Shown: positions 7,074 through 16,235, numbered from the stretch's first letter. The stretch: DNA of 16,777 nt from Aquitalea sp. (GCA_019232735.1 JAFANL010000209.1:1-16777), one strand, 5' to 3'. Translations and numbers: made by a program. The notes: generated by a model not told the origin, from the sequence alone.

Positions 7074-7714
7074 CCTTTTTGAGATTGCGGGCCTATCTTG
7101 GGCAGTGCCAGTTCGCTCCAGTGCGCAAACAATCGCACCGCCAGCCCGACCACAAACAGCAATTGCAAGAGCAGGGTATTCACCCAGGTCAGCTGGTCCA
7201 TGACGAAGAGGCCACCTGCTACCAGTATGGACACGGTGCCGTAAAAATCCTTGTGCAAGATGAAGGGAATGTCGTTCACCATCATGTCGCGCACCACCCC
7301 GCCCCCCACGGCGGTGATGAATCCCAGCAACACCACGCCAAAAGCATTCAGGTCATACATCAGCCCCACTTGCGCACCGGTAATGCTGAAGGCCACCAGG
7401 CCCAGCGAATCGGCGATGATGAACAAGCGCTCCAGGGTACGGCTCTGACGGCGATGCAGGCGCAGCAGGGCAGACAGCAGCAGTGTTCCGGCAATGATGG
7501 CCAGGTTGGTGTAATCAAAAAACACCAGCGGCACCCGCGCCACCAGCACATCGCGGATAATGCCGCCGCCAATGGCGGTCAGCAAGGCCACCACGGCAAT
7601 CCCCAGCAGATCCAGCTGCTTGCGCACCCCGATCAGATAGCCGGAAAAGGCAAAGGCGACGGTGCCGATGGCAGAAAATACTTCCATCTGAAAAAAACGG
7701 CTGCTGATTTCCAT
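7070..7714 (-). CDS. TRIC/UPF0126 family membrane channel protein
   Basis: This 214-aa inner-membrane protein has about seven hydrophobic segments and an internal duplication. Each half carries a glycine kink followed by Arg-Asp: AIGGGIIRD (47-55, followed by VPLVFF) and AVGGGVVRD (135-143, followed by IPFIL). This is the hallmark of prokaryotic homologues of trimeric intracellular cation (TRIC) channels, formerly UPF0126. Family members conduct monovalent cations; the physiological role in bacteria is unclear. The chosen ATG gives the standard N-terminus but I see no Shine-Dalgarno sequence, and the rho terminator ends only 17 nt upstream. An internal ATG at residue 10 has no better ribosome site. 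It overlaps the NUDIX gene by 4 nt (ATGA), suggesting cotranslation. Confidence 0.9.
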   Translation of the reverse strand: MEISSRFFQMEVFSAIGTVAFAFSGYLIGVRKQLDLLGIAVVALLTAIGGGIIRDVLVARVPLVFFDYTNLAIIAGTLLLSALLRLHRRQSRTLERLFIIADSLGLVAFSITGAQVGLMYDLNAFGVVLLGFITAVGGGVVRDMMVNDIPFILHKDFYGTVSILVAGGLFVMDQLTWVNTLLLQLLFVVGLAVRLFAHWSELALPKIGPQSQKG

Positions 7715-7730
7715 CCGTGATCATCATCAA

Positions 7731-7760
7731 CAAAAACGCCAGACCTGTACGGTCCGGCGT
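7731..7760 (-). terminator. Intrinsic terminator after rho
   Basis: On the bottom strand, ACGCCGGACC, a 5-nt loop (GTACA) and GGTCTGGCGT form a 10-bp stem with one G-U pair, followed directly by TTTTG. It lies 46 nt past the rho stop and ends 17 nt before the TRIC start, so it may also limit read-through into the TRIC-NUDIX pair. Confidence 0.88.
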
Positions 7761-7775
7761 CGGGTTCATCCAGTA

Positions 7776-7793
7776 CATCCCGTCGGCGGGATG
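7776..7793 (-). repeat. Hairpin between rho stop and its terminator
   Basis: CATCCCG and CGGGATG form a perfect 7-bp stem with a 4-nt loop. There is no T-tract, so it is not a terminator by itself. It sits 12 nt past the rho stop and could protect the 3' end of the rho mRNA. A smaller 5-bp repeat (7801-7813, GCCGC/GCGGC) places the rho TAA in its loop. Confidence 0.65.
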
Positions 7794-7805
7794 CCAGCTT
7801 GCCGC

Positions 7806-9062
7806 TTAGCGGCGCATGGAGTCGAAGAAGGCCAGATTGGACTTGGTGGCCTTGATCTTGTCCTGCAGGAATTCCATCGCTTCGATATCGTCCATCGGGT
7901 ACAGCAGCTTGCGCAGTACCCAGATGCGTTGCAGCTGGTCTTGCGGCACCAGCAGTTCTTCGCGGCGGGTGCCGGAACGGTTGATGTTCAGGGCCGGGAA
8001 AATGCGTTTTTCCGCCATGCGACGTTCCAGATGGATTTCGCAGTTACCGGTACCCTTGAATTCTTCATAGATCACATCATCCATGCGGCTGCCGGTATCC
8101 ACCAGCGCCGTGGCGATGATGGTCAGGCTGCCACCCTCTTCCACATTACGCGCAGCACCGAAGAAGCGCTTGGGACGCTGCAGGGCATTGGCGTCCACAC
8201 CACCGGTCAATACCTTGCCAGAGGCCGGTACCACGGTGTTGTAGGCGCGGGCCAGACGAGTAACGGAGTCCAGCAGGATGACCACGTCCTTTTTGTGCTC
8301 GACCAGGCGCTTGGCCTTTTCGATCACCATTTCAGCCACCTGCACGTGGCGGGTCGCCGGTTCGTCGAAGGTGGAGGACACAACCTCACCCTTCACCGAA
8401 CGCTGCATTTCGGTTACTTCTTCCGGACGCTCGTCAATCAGCAGCACGATCATCACGGCTTCGGGATGATTGGCGGTGATGGCGTGGGCGATATGTTGCA
8501 GCATCACGGTCTTGCCGGATTTCGGCGGTGCCACCAGCAGGGCGCGCTGGCCCTTGCCGATGGGGGAAATCAGGTCGATGATGCGGCCGGTGATGTTTTC
8601 CTCGGCACGAATGTCGCGCTCAAGCTTGAACTGCTCGGTCGGGAACAGCGGCGTGAGGTTTTCGAACAGGATCTTGTGCTTGGAGTTTTCCGGCGGCTCG
8701 CTGTTGACCTTGTCCACCTTCACCAGGGCGAAGTAGCGCTCGCCGTCCTTGGGGGTACGGATCTCGCCTTCAATGGAATCACCGGTGTGCAGATTGAAAC
8801 GGCGAATCTGCGACGGGCTGACATAGATGTCGTCCGGACCGGCCAGATACGAGGTATCCGGGCTGCGCAGGAATCCGAAACCGTCCGGCAGCACTTCCAG
8901 CGTACCCTCACCGAAGATGCTTTCGCCTTTTTTGGCCTGGTTTTTCAGAAGCGCAAAGATGAGGTCTTGTTTGCGCAGGCGGTTAGCGCCCTCGATCTCG
9001 TTGGAAATAGCCATTTCCACGAGCTGGGAAACATGAAGGTGTTTGAGATCAGATAAATGCAT
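7806..9062 (-). CDS. rho: Transcription termination factor Rho
   Basis: Rho is a hexameric RNA-dependent ATPase/helicase that terminates transcription at C-rich, unstructured RNA. The protein is 418 aa, against 419 in E. coli, and motif numbering is almost the same. It has an N-terminal helical domain (1-47), a cold-shock-like primary RNA-binding domain (about 50-120, with GFGFLRSP at 61-68), Walker A APPKSGKT (178-185) and Walker B VILLD (261-265). The Q-loop lies around 284-293 (VLTGGVDANA) and the R-loop is KGTGN (336-340). Arg212, Asp265, Ser266 and Lys336, near the bicyclomycin pocket, are present. The N-terminus MHLSDLKHLHVSQL is the conserved betaproteobacterial one; the ribosome site is weak. 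It lies 122 nt downstream of trxA, behind a leader with a hairpin and a C-rich tract, and ends in an intrinsic terminator. Confidence 0.99.
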   Translation of the reverse strand: MHLSDLKHLHVSQLVEMAISNEIEGANRLRKQDLIFALLKNQAKKGESIFGEGTLEVLPDGFGFLRSPDTSYLAGPDDIYVSPSQIRRFNLHTGDSIEGEIRTPKDGERYFALVKVDKVNSEPPENSKHKILFENLTPLFPTEQFKLERDIRAEENITGRIIDLISPIGKGQRALLVAPPKSGKTVMLQHIAHAITANHPEAVMIVLLIDERPEEVTEMQRSVKGEVVSSTFDEPATRHVQVAEMVIEKAKRLVEHKKDVVILLDSVTRLARAYNTVVPASGKVLTGGVDANALQRPKRFFGAARNVEEGGSLTIIATALVDTGSRMDDVIYEEFKGTGNCEIHLERRMAEKRIFPALNINRSGTRREELLVPQDQLQRIWVLRKLLYPMDDIEAMEFLQDKIKATKSNLAFFDSMRR

Positions 9063-9099
9063 AGCGGCCGTTGGTCGACTCGTAAAGATTGAGCAGAAC

Positions 9100-9131
9100 G
9101 CTGTTCGTGGGGTGTGGATGCGGATGCGAAA
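9100..9131 (-). promoter_or_regulatory. C-rich, G-poor (rut-like) tract in the rho leader
   Basis: Read on the bottom strand, this 32-nt segment has 15 C and 4 G, with several pyrimidine-C steps (TCGCATCCGCATCCACACC). It has no obvious strong pairing and lies between the trxA-distal hairpin and the rho start. This is the composition Rho prefers for loading. E. coli rho is known to be autoregulated by Rho-dependent termination in its leader; that the same happens here is inference. Confidence 0.4.
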
Positions 9132-9156
9132 CAGGCGGCTGATGTGCCGCCTGCTT
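9129..9156 (-). terminator. Hairpin between trxA and rho (partial terminator or attenuator)
   Basis: On the bottom strand, CAGGCGGC, a 6-nt loop (ACATCA) and GCCGCCTG form an 8-bp perfect GC-rich stem, extendable by G-U and two A-T pairs. It is followed by only TTTCG. The stem is strong but the U-tract is short, so it may be a weak terminator for trxA or allow partial read-through into rho. It begins about 30 nt after the trxA stop. Confidence 0.6.
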
Positions 9157-9184
9157 GAAGAATGTCAGGTCGAGAATAGACGCT

Positions 9185-9511
9185 TTAGATGTGGCTGTCA
9201 ATGAAAGCGGCCAGCTGGCTCTTGGCCAGTGCGCCAACTTTGGTCGCAGCAACCTGACCATCCTTGAAGATCATCAGGGTCGGGATGCCACGGATGCCAA
9301 ACTTCGGCGGGGTCAGCTCGTTCTGGTCGATGTTGAGCTTGGCCACTTTCAGACGGCCGGCATATTCCTTGGCCACTTCGTCCAGGATGGGAGCGATCAT
9401 CTTGCAAGGACCGCACCATTCTGCCCAGTAGTCGACCAGAACCGGCACATCGGCCTTCAGGACGTCTTGTTCAAAGGAGTCGTCGGTTACGTGCAGGATA
9501 AGATCGCTCAT
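9185..9511 (-). CDS. trxA: Thioredoxin 1
   Basis: This is a small cytoplasmic dithiol-disulfide oxidoreductase that donates electrons to ribonucleotide reductase, methionine sulfoxide reductases and others. The 108-aa length matches E. coli TrxA. The active site is WCGPC (32-36, after the AE dipeptide), the buried Asp is Asp27 in VDYWA, and the cis-proline is Pro77 in RGIPT. The C-terminal FKDGQVAATKVGALAK segment is standard. The ATG has a strong ribosome site (AGAGGAA, 5 nt upstream). It lies upstream of rho on the same strand, the arrangement common in proteobacteria. I could not identify a convincing promoter in the 158 bp between it and yejF. Confidence 0.98.
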   Translation of the reverse strand: MSDLILHVTDDSFEQDVLKADVPVLVDYWAEWCGPCKMIAPILDEVAKEYAGRLKVAKLNIDQNELTPPKFGIRGIPTLMIFKDGQVAATKVGALAKSQLAAFIDSHI

Positions 9512-9669
9512 GGCTTCCTCTAGTATTCGGGGTGGTTTGCAGTTGCGTTAACCGTTGATGGTAACAATAGGCTGCCTGCGGGGCAACCGCCGCTTTCATG
9601 CGCTGGCGGTCGGCCCATCATGCCTGGCAGCAGGGGATAAACAGACAATGGGCACGGTCGCGGCCATTT

Positions 9670-11238
<1,569 letters not shown>

Positions 11239-11239
11239 T

Positions 11240-12271
11240 TCAGCCTTTCCGGGTATCCATGGCCGCCCGCAGGCCCTCGCCAATGAAGATGAGCAGTAAC
11301 AGGGTGACCGTCAGCACGGCAAAGGTCGGCAGCGCAATCCACCAGGCGTCCAGATTGTCCTTGCCCTGCGCCAGTAGCTCGCCCAGGCTGGGCGTGGACG
11401 ATGGCACCCCCAGGCCGAGAAAGTCCAGGCTGGTGAGCGCCAGGATGGCGCCGCTCACCCGGAAGGGCAGGAAGGCCAGCACCGGCGTCAGGCTGTTGGG
11501 CAACAGGTGCCGCCACATGATCTGCAAGCTGTTCAGCCCCAGGGAGCGTGCTGCCAGCACATATTCCATCTGACGGTTGCGAAGGAACTCGGCACGTACA
11601 TAGTCGGCCAGCCCCATCCAGCCGAACAGGGTCAGCAATACCAGCAGCAGCAACAGGCTGGGCTTGAACAGCGAGGCCAGGATGATCAGCAGATACAGCT
11701 CCGGCAGGCTGCCCCAGATCTCCAGCAGCCGCTGCAGGATCAGATCGAACTTGCCACCGAAAAAGCCTTGCAAGGCACCAAACAGCACCCCCAGTACCGT
11801 GCCTGATACGGTGAGTAGCAAGGCAAACAGCACCGACACCCGGAAGCCGTAGATCAGCCTCGCCAGCACATCACGGCCACGGTCATCCGTCCCCAGCACA
11901 TTGTCGTTGGATGGTGCCGCCGGATTGGGATTGTCGGCAAAATAATTGACGGTGTTGTAGCTGTAGGGATTGGGCGCATAGATGGCGAAATTGCCCGGCC
12001 GGGCAAACTGGTCCTGGATAAAGGGATCGAGATAGTCGGTGGCGGTATCGAAATCGCCACCGAACTCGGTCTCCTGATAATCGAACAGCACCGGGAAATA
12101 CAGCTGGTCGTGATAGCGCACCACCAGCGGCCGGTCGTTAGACAGCAGTTCCGCCCCCAGCGACAGCACAAACAGCAGCAGGAACAGCCACAAGCTGAAA
12201 AAACCGCGCTTGTGCTGACAAAAACGCCGCCAGGCGCGCTGAGCGGGGGTCAGGCTGGGCGCATGGCTCAT
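11240..12271 (-). CDS. yejE: Peptide ABC transporter permease YejE
   Basis: This inner-membrane permease subunit of the YejABEF importer is 343 aa, close to E. coli YejE. An N-terminal helix (about 25-43) is followed by the long periplasmic segment characteristic of YejE (about 45-130, ending NVLGTDDRGRDVLAR). Five further membrane segments follow. The cytoplasmic EAA loop that contacts the ATPase is EYVLAARSLGLNS...RHLLPNSL (236-261). The ATG overlaps the yejB stop as ATGA and has a strong GGAGG site 7 nt upstream. Confidence 0.96.
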   Translation of the reverse strand: MSHAPSLTPAQRAWRRFCQHKRGFFSLWLFLLLFVLSLGAELLSNDRPLVVRYHDQLYFPVLFDYQETEFGGDFDTATDYLDPFIQDQFARPGNFAIYAPNPYSYNTVNYFADNPNPAAPSNDNVLGTDDRGRDVLARLIYGFRVSVLFALLLTVSGTVLGVLFGALQGFFGGKFDLILQRLLEIWGSLPELYLLIILASLFKPSLLLLLVLLTLFGWMGLADYVRAEFLRNRQMEYVLAARSLGLNSLQIMWRHLLPNSLTPVLAFLPFRVSGAILALTSLDFLGLGVPSSTPSLGELLAQGKDNLDAWWIALPTFAVLTVTLLLLIFIGEGLRAAMDTRKG

Positions 12272-13317
12272 CGCTCACCTCCATCAAAACTGACGCGCGG
12301 ATCCACCAGTACGTAGCTCAGGTCGGACAGCAGCTTGGCCACCAGCCCCAACAGGGTGAACACATACAGGCTGCCCATCACCACCGGATAATCCCGCCGC
12401 ATGACCGACTCATAAGACAGCAGGCCCAGCCCGTCCAGCGAGAACAGGGTCTCGATCAACAGGCTGCCGGTAAAGAAAGCACCGATGAAGGCGGCGGGAA
12501 AACCGGTGATCAGCGGAATCAGCGCATTGCGGAATACGTGACGGTAAAGGATGGCCGGCTCCGACAGGCCCTTGGCGCGGGCGGTATACACATACTGGCG
12601 GCGGATTTCCTCCAGAAACACGTTTTTGGTGAGCATGGTCATCACCGCCAGATTGCCCACCACCGAGGCGGTAATCGGCAGCACGATATGCCACAGATAA
12701 TCCAGCACCTTGTCCAGCGGCCCCAGATTGGCCCAGTTGTCGCTCACCAGCCCGCGCAGCGGGAACAACTGCCAGAAACTGCCACCGCCAAACAGCACCA
12801 GCAAGGCCACGCCCAGCACGAAGCCGGGAATCGCATAGCCCACCAGAATCGCCGTGCTGCTGGCCAGATCGAACAGGCTGCCATCCCGCACTGCCTTGGC
12901 AATGCCCAGCGGAATGCACAGCAGATAGGTAATGAAAAACGTCCACAACCCTATGCTCATCGACACCGGCAGCTTGGACAGGATCAGCTGCGCCACGGAC
13001 TGGTGATGGAAAAAACTGTCCCCCAGCTCGAAGCGGGCAAAGCCGGCCAGCATGTGCCCAAAGCGCTGCAAGGGAGGCTGATCAAAGCCATACAGTTTTT
13101 GCAGTGCCTGCAACTCTTCCGGTTGCAAGCCGCCACGACTCTTGAACAGCGTGCTGGCGGCGCTGGTTTCGCCAGCCACGCCGCTATGGCTCAGCTGCTG
13201 CACCATCTGCTCCACCGGCCCGCCGGGCACGAACTGGATGATGGCAAAAGTCAGTGCCAGCACGCCGATCAGCGTGGGAATCATCAACAACAGCCGTTTC
13301 AGGATATAGCGCCACAT
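12268..13317 (-). CDS. yejB: Peptide ABC transporter permease YejB
   Basis: This is the second permease subunit of the importer, 349 aa, slightly shorter than E. coli YejB. It starts with the family-typical MWRYILKRLLLMIPTLIG membrane helix and has a periplasmic stretch (about 33-115), several further helices and an EAA loop TARAKGLSEPAILYRHVFRN (about 245-264). The ATG at 13317 follows the yejA stop by 2 nt. An in-frame ATG 18 nt earlier lies inside yejA and adds residues before the conserved start, so I rejected it. The end overlaps yejE by 4 nt. Confidence 0.95.
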   Translation of the reverse strand: MWRYILKRLLLMIPTLIGVLALTFAIIQFVPGGPVEQMVQQLSHSGVAGETSAASTLFKSRGGLQPEELQALQKLYGFDQPPLQRFGHMLAGFARFELGDSFFHHQSVAQLILSKLPVSMSIGLWTFFITYLLCIPLGIAKAVRDGSLFDLASSTAILVGYAIPGFVLGVALLVLFGGGSFWQLFPLRGLVSDNWANLGPLDKVLDYLWHIVLPITASVVGNLAVMTMLTKNVFLEEIRRQYVYTARAKGLSEPAILYRHVFRNALIPLITGFPAAFIGAFFTGSLLIETLFSLDGLGLLSYESVMRRDYPVVMGSLYVFTLLGLVAKLLSDLSYVLVDPRVSFDGGER

Positions 13318-13319
13318 GC

Positions 13320-15107
13320 TTACTTTTTCTCCCACCAGGTTTCAATCGCCCATGTGGTCGGGCTGTAGTACAGCGGCAGTTTGGCCGGCTGGCCAAAACG
13401 GTTCCACCAGGCCATGCGGTGATACGGCAGATACCAGTTGGGCACCAGGTAGTAGCCGGCCCGCAGCACCCGGTCCAGCGCATGGCTGGCCGCCAGCAGT
13501 TGCTGGCGATTGGCAAAGTGCAGGAAGTTGGGCAGCAAGGCCTCTACCGCCGGATCACACAGACCGGCCCAGTTTTGCGAACCCGGCGTCTGTGCCGCCT
13601 GGCAGCTGTGAAAGTCCAGTTGCTCGTTACCCGGACTGTTGCTGGCGCCGTACACCACCACCGTCATGTCGTAGTCGAAATCATTCAGCCGGCGCTGGTA
13701 GATGGCCGGATCCACCATGCGCACCGTCAGGGTAATGCCCAGCTTGGCCAGATTCTGTTGCCAGCCGCTAGCTACCCGGTCGTAGACCTTGGAATAAGTA
13801 AGGAACTCGATACGCAAGGGACGGCCCTGATGATCCACCAGCTGGCCGCCCTCGTAACGCCAGCCGGCTTCGAACAGCAGCTGGCGCGCCTGACGCAGAT
13901 TGCGGCGGATGCCATAGCGACCATCGGTAAACGGCGGCTCCACCGGCAGGCCGAATACGGCCGGGTCCAGTTTTTCCTTGATGGGATTGAGCAGCTTCAG
14001 CTCATCCGGCCCCGGCAAGCCACTGGCGGCCAGCTCGCTATTGGTGAAGAAGCTGTTGCTGCGCTGATACTGCCCGTAAAACAGGTTGCGGTTGGCCCAT
14101 TCGAAATCAAAGGCCAGGCTGATGGCCTGACGCAGACGCTTGTCGGCAAATTGCTGGCGACGCAGATTGAACACGAAACCTTGCATGCCGGCACCCATCT
14201 GATGCGGCAGCGCTTTCTTGACGATGCGGCCATCGTCAAACTTGGGGCCGATATAACCACGCGCCCATTGCTTGGCCATGTTTTCGGCCGAGACATCGAA
14301 CTCACCGGCCTTGAACGCCTCCAGCCGGGCCGTTTCATCCTGGTAATAGCGGTAGGCGATTTCGTCGAAATTGAACATGCCCTTGCGCACCGGCAGATTG
14401 GCCGCCCAGTAGCGCGGATTACGCTGGAAGCGGCTGTACTTGCCCAGATCGTACTGCCCCAGCACATAGGGACCGGAACCAATGGGCGGGCGCAGTGCCA
14501 TGTCGGCCAGTGTCTTGCCCGCCGGAATCCACTGGCGGGAGAACACCGGCAACTGGCACAGAATCATGTGCAGTTCGGAATTCCTGCGCTTGAAATCAAA
14601 GCGTACGGTGGCCGCGTCCAGCGCCACCGCTTGCTTGACGTCCGCCCAGTACAGCCGGTACAGCGGCGCCGCGCTGCGGTCCCGGGTGAGGGTATTGAAG
14701 GAGGCCACCACATCGGCCGCCTGCACCGGGCTGCCATTGGCAAAGCGCGCCTGCGGATTCAGATGAAAGCGCACGGACAGCTTGTCGGCGGCCAGCTGCA
14801 TATCGTCCGCCAGCAAGCCATAGCAGGTATAGGGCTCGTCCTCGCTGGACACACCCAGCGTGTCCAGCGTCAGCGCCTCGATACCATCGGCCTTGTCACC
14901 CTTGAGGGAAAAGGGATTGAGCGAGTCAAAACCGCCTTGCGCCGGCAACACCAGCTTTCCCCCCTTGGGTGCTTGCGGATTGACATAGTCAAAATGTGTA
15001 AATCCTGCGGCGTATTTCGGGGTATAGCCCATTGCCTGCGCCGGAGCAGCCATCCCCCTGGCAGCCCACAACAGCAGCAATACCCCTAGCCAATGTCTTT
15101 GTTTCAT
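13320..15107 (-). CDS. yejA: Periplasmic peptide-binding protein YejA (SBP family 5)
   Basis: This solute-binding protein delivers peptides to YejBEF in the periplasm. It is 595 aa, close to the E. coli protein. A Sec signal peptide is visible: MKQRH charged start, a hydrophobic core and a likely cleavage after Ala-Gln-Ala at 23-25. The mature N-terminus GYTPKYAAGFTHFDYVNPQ and PKGGKL are typical of YejA. The family-5 body includes RFHLNPQARFANGSPVQAADV and the C-terminal LPLYYSPTTWAIETWW. In E. coli the YejABEF system imports microcin C, a peptide-nucleotide antibiotic; its normal substrates here are unknown. It is the first gene of the operon. No good Shine-Dalgarno sequence precedes the ATG, which is odd for a binding protein normally made in excess over its permeases. 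Confidence 0.96.
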   Translation of the reverse strand: MKQRHWLGVLLLLWAARGMAAPAQAMGYTPKYAAGFTHFDYVNPQAPKGGKLVLPAQGGFDSLNPFSLKGDKADGIEALTLDTLGVSSEDEPYTCYGLLADDMQLAADKLSVRFHLNPQARFANGSPVQAADVVASFNTLTRDRSAAPLYRLYWADVKQAVALDAATVRFDFKRRNSELHMILCQLPVFSRQWIPAGKTLADMALRPPIGSGPYVLGQYDLGKYSRFQRNPRYWAANLPVRKGMFNFDEIAYRYYQDETARLEAFKAGEFDVSAENMAKQWARGYIGPKFDDGRIVKKALPHQMGAGMQGFVFNLRRQQFADKRLRQAISLAFDFEWANRNLFYGQYQRSNSFFTNSELAASGLPGPDELKLLNPIKEKLDPAVFGLPVEPPFTDGRYGIRRNLRQARQLLFEAGWRYEGGQLVDHQGRPLRIEFLTYSKVYDRVASGWQQNLAKLGITLTVRMVDPAIYQRRLNDFDYDMTVVVYGASNSPGNEQLDFHSCQAAQTPGSQNWAGLCDPAVEALLPNFLHFANRQQLLAASHALDRVLRAGYYLVPNWYLPYHRMAWWNRFGQPAKLPLYYSPTTWAIETWWEKK

Positions 15108-15340
15108 ATTGTTGTGACTGCTTACGCATTAATCATGACTAGCTTATCATGGCGGTTTTCTGTCCCGCCGCCGCCAGCCACCTGGCCCGGATGGGGAAAA
15201 CACGCATCGTGGACAGGATAGCCTGTTTCCGGCGGCTGGCGTTATGCACAAGGCCCGCGGGAATACCCTTTCTTACCACGATATAAACCTTTTTCCGGCC
15301 GCCTGCCGCTCCATGAGGGCATGGCTGTAGGACAATCTCC
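15108..15340. other. Intergenic region yejA-fabI, no gene seen
   Basis: Most of this 294-bp divergent spacer (15108-15401) holds no credible gene. A 67-aa bottom-strand frame from a GTG at 15342 has no ribosome site or recognisable sequence. Visible elements are the dyad at 15134-15151, an 8-bp inverted repeat with distant arms (CGCCAGCC at 15172-15179 and GGCTGGCG at 15234-15241), a small 5-bp hairpin (15213-15226), and an AT-rich patch near 15282. I could not find a convincing yejA promoter. Confidence 0.6.
15134..15151. promoter_or_regulatory. Operator-like interrupted dyad upstream of yejA
   Basis: CATGACTAGCTTATCATG has 14 of 18 positions symmetric (CATGA-nn-AGCT-nn-TCATG). It lies 26-44 nt upstream of the yejA ATG, where a repressor could act. 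It is one of the more AT-rich spots in a GC-rich window. No regulator gene is nearby, so function is inference. Confidence 0.4.
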
Positions 15341-15370
15341 ACGACAGCGTAGTGCAGGCTTGGGTATAAT
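15341..15370 (+). promoter_or_regulatory. Sigma-70 promoter for fabI
   Basis: A perfect TATAAT -10 box (15365-15370) is preceded by ACGACA (15341-15346, four of six -35 consensus bases) with an 18-bp spacer. Transcription would start near 15377, leaving a leader of about 25 nt that contains the AAGGA ribosome site. Confidence 0.75.
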
Positions 15371-15401
15371 GCCCCCCTGTTTCTACCGAGAAGGACTCCA
15401 A

Positions 15402-16190
15402 ATGGGCTTTCTGCAAGGCAAAAAAATTCTGATTACCGGCATGATCTCCAATCGTTCCATCGCTTACGGCATTGCGCAGGCTTGCCACAATCAGGGCGCG
15501 GAACTGGCATTCACCTATGTGGTGGACAAGCTGGAAGATCGTGTACGTGAAATGGCCAAGGACTTTGGCAGCGAGCTGGTGTTCCGTTGCGATGTACAGA
15601 GCGACGATGAAATCAATCAACTGTTTGTTGACCTGGGCAAGAACTGGGACGGCCTGGACGGTCTGGTGCACGCCATTGCCTTCGCCCCGCGCGAATCGCT
15701 GGAAGGCGACTTCCTGGACGCACTGAGCCGCGAAGCCTTCCACACTGCGCATGATGTTTCCGCCTACAGCTTCCCGGCACTGGCCAAGGCAGCCCGCCCG
15801 ATGATGCAAGGCCGCAATGGCGCCCTGCTGACCCTGTCCTATCTGGGCGCGGTACGTGCCATCCCCAACTACAATGTGATGGGTCTGGCCAAGGCCAGCC
15901 TGGAAGCCTCGGTACGCTTCATGGCCGCCAGCCTGGGCAAGGACGGCATCCGCGTGAACGGTCTGTCCGCCGGTCCGATCAAGACCCTGGCCGCCGCTGG
16001 CATTTCCGGCTTCTCCAAACTGCTGTCCATTGCCGCTGGCCAATCCTGTCTGCGTCGTAATGTGACCACCGAAGAAGTGGGCAACACTGCCGCCTTCCTG
16101 CTGTCGGACCTGTCTTCCGGCATCACCGGTGAAGTGACCTATGTCGACGCCGGCTTCAGCATCAACTCGATGAACGTGCCGGACGCCTGA
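15402..16190 (+). CDS. fabI: Enoyl-[acyl-carrier-protein] reductase (NADH) FabI
   Basis: FabI reduces trans-2-enoyl-ACP to acyl-ACP, the last step of each fatty-acid elongation cycle; it is the target of triclosan and diazaborines. The protein is 262 aa, as in E. coli. It is an SDR-fold enzyme with the nucleotide-binding stretch ITGMISNRSIAYG (11-23), HAIAFAP (90-96), and catalytic Tyr147, Tyr157 and Lys164 in SYLGAVRAIPNYNVMGLAK. The AGPIKTLAAAGI substrate loop is at 190-201. The frame is open upstream, but the ATG at 15402 follows AAGGA by 7 nt, lies just behind the promoter, and begins the conserved MGFLQGKKILITG. Residue 93 is Ala, where E. coli has Gly; other sensitive FabI proteins also have Ala there. 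A strong terminator follows. Confidence 0.98.
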   Translation: MGFLQGKKILITGMISNRSIAYGIAQACHNQGAELAFTYVVDKLEDRVREMAKDFGSELVFRCDVQSDDEINQLFVDLGKNWDGLDGLVHAIAFAPRESLEGDFLDALSREAFHTAHDVSAYSFPALAKAARPMMQGRNGALLTLSYLGAVRAIPNYNVMGLAKASLEASVRFMAASLGKDGIRVNGLSAGPIKTLAAAGISGFSKLLSIAAGQSCLRRNVTTEEVGNTAAFLLSDLSSGITGEVTYVDAGFSINSMNVPDA

Positions 16191-16235
16191 TTCCCGGTAC
16201 CGACATCCGCCGCCACGCCACACCGCGCGGCCGCC

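Noticed and set aside
7791..9056. 421-codon open frame on the top strand opposite rho, and a 611-codon one opposite yejA (13254-15089)
   Set aside because: They are shadows of well-recognised genes on the other strand in GC-rich DNA; their translations show no recognisable domain and have abnormal His/Gln/Arg-rich composition.
9049..9261. 70-aa bottom-strand frame spanning the end of trxA, the leader and the start of rho, considered as a rhoL-type leader peptide
   Set aside because: It begins deep within trxA in another frame, has no ribosome site, and does not resemble the E. coli leader peptide; its His-Pro run merely reflects the C-rich tract.
15139..15342. 67-aa bottom-strand frame between yejA and fabI
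   Set aside because: GTG start, no ribosome site, no recognisable sequence, and it overlaps the fabI promoter and the yejA upstream region.
15678..15682. FabI Ala93 in place of the E. coli Gly93, a position where substitutions give triclosan or diazaborine resistance
   Set aside because: Other naturally sensitive FabI proteins, such as that of Staphylococcus aureus, carry Ala at the equivalent position, so the residue alone is not evidence of resistance.
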